Below are positions 63,857-64,000 of a DNA stretch of 64,000 bases, one piece after another. Made by a program: the position numbers and the translations under genes. The first letter of the stretch is position 1; the number at the start of each line of letters is the position of its first letter. The DNA is from Rhizorhabdus histidinilytica (GTDB lineage Bacteria; Pseudomonadota; Alphaproteobacteria; Sphingomonadales; Sphingomonadaceae). The notes under the pieces were generated by a model. It was not told where the DNA came from and did no database searches. It was given only the letters and a program-made list of their open reading frames with translations. The DNA is taken from NCBI RefSeq assembly GCF_900167915.1, contig NZ_FUYM01000001.1:62001-126000 (forward strand), written 5' to 3'.

Positions 63857-64000
63857 TCGGCCGGACTGTGGTGGCGGCTCGCTGGCGGCGTCTCACGCCA
63901 AAGCGGGAGCGGAAGGCGCATGGGGACGGGATCGATCGGTCTGGGCAAGGTGGGCGCGGAGGCGTTCGCGCCGCCGGGTGTGGAGGCGCTGCCTGGTCGG
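63857..64000. other. Window end, no gene assigned
   Basis: 144 bp after the receptor stop. An ATG near 63920 starts a frame open to the window edge (MGTGSIGLGKVGAEAF), but its sequence is low-complexity and does not look like a known N-terminus. I cannot support a gene here. Confidence 0.3.

Overview
The window is about 64 kb of GC-rich chromosomal DNA with housekeeping gene content typical of Alphaproteobacteria. The most likely source is a member of Sphingomonadales (Sphingomonas/Rhizorhabdus-like). Supporting signs are a DUF1476 (F1-ATPase zeta inhibitor)-BolA-monothiol glutaredoxin cluster, a serC-serA-hisZ-purA string, a fused ThiS-ThiG, a CycM-like anchored cytochrome c, a FecI/FecR/TonB-receptor signalling set, and promoters of the TTGNNN-17-TANNNN type. 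I saw no insertion sequence, prophage, CRISPR array or rRNA operon. Because of the high GC content, most long reading frames opposite the called genes are spurious.

Layout. 0-2.7 kb: end of an unidentified gene, a small ORF, a small HTH-like protein, a DUF1810 protein coupled to 3-methyladenine glycosylase I, and a DJ-1/PfpI protein. 2.9-9.7 kb (mostly minus): purA, hisZ, serA, serC and a cytochrome c; a frameshifted GIY-YIG nuclease gene lies between serA and hisZ on the opposite strand. 9.8-19.2 kb: pheA, nudC-mutY (minus), a dciA-like gene, two DsbA-like thiol oxidoreductases, smc and an SGNH hydrolase. 19.2-22.3 kb (minus): aroQ-accB-accC-ACT protein-arsC. 22.3-28.5 kb: thiSG, a GAF-PAS-GGDEF protein, a cupin, an ABM monooxygenase-like protein, a lipoprotein acid phosphatase and a membrane-anchored serine hydrolase. 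28.7-31.6 kb: leuC, a metallo-beta-lactamase-fold hydrolase and leuD, translationally coupled. 31.6-37.2 kb: zeta inhibitor-bolA-grxD, GDPD, an MBL protein, nadA, nadC and RNase T2. 37.3-39.2 kb: ppx-rlmE (minus) and tRNA-Gln. 39.3-51.3 kb: a glycine-zipper lipoprotein, GST, M20 peptidase, DEAD-box helicase, aminotransferase, hybrid histidine kinase, ligA, a nitrobindin-like protein and recN. 51.4-59.3 kb: esterase, Q-rich small protein, hom, glpX, recJ, tRNA-Glu, cobQ and a second glycine-zipper protein. 59.4-64 kb: a PNPOx-like stress protein and an ECF sigma/FecR/TonB-receptor set.

The most interesting signal is repetitive. Ten copies of an 80-145 bp intergenic element (family A) are made of two inverted, individually palindromic arms around a short spacer, organised like REPINs. 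The stem bases vary between copies but stay paired. One copy (5453-5834) has its spacer replaced by a GIY-YIG nuclease gene, so the gene sits between 31-bp inverted arms matching at 28 positions. This resembles an autonomous/non-autonomous pair, by analogy with RAYT transposases and REPINs, but with a different nuclease fold. The nuclease gene carries an apparent one-base deletion inside its GIY-YIG motif. Another copy (2728-2873) is interrupted by a second repeat family (family B).

Other points of note: several genes (pheA, leuC, a GST gene, ligA, hisZ, recN) have a good -10 box only 6-10 nt from the start codon, suggesting leaderless mRNAs; serC has a candidate serC-type leader RNA that hides its ribosome binding site; and an MBL hydrolase is inserted between leuC and leuD with 4-nt overlaps at both ends. 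All functional assignments come from motif reading by eye; no database search was run.
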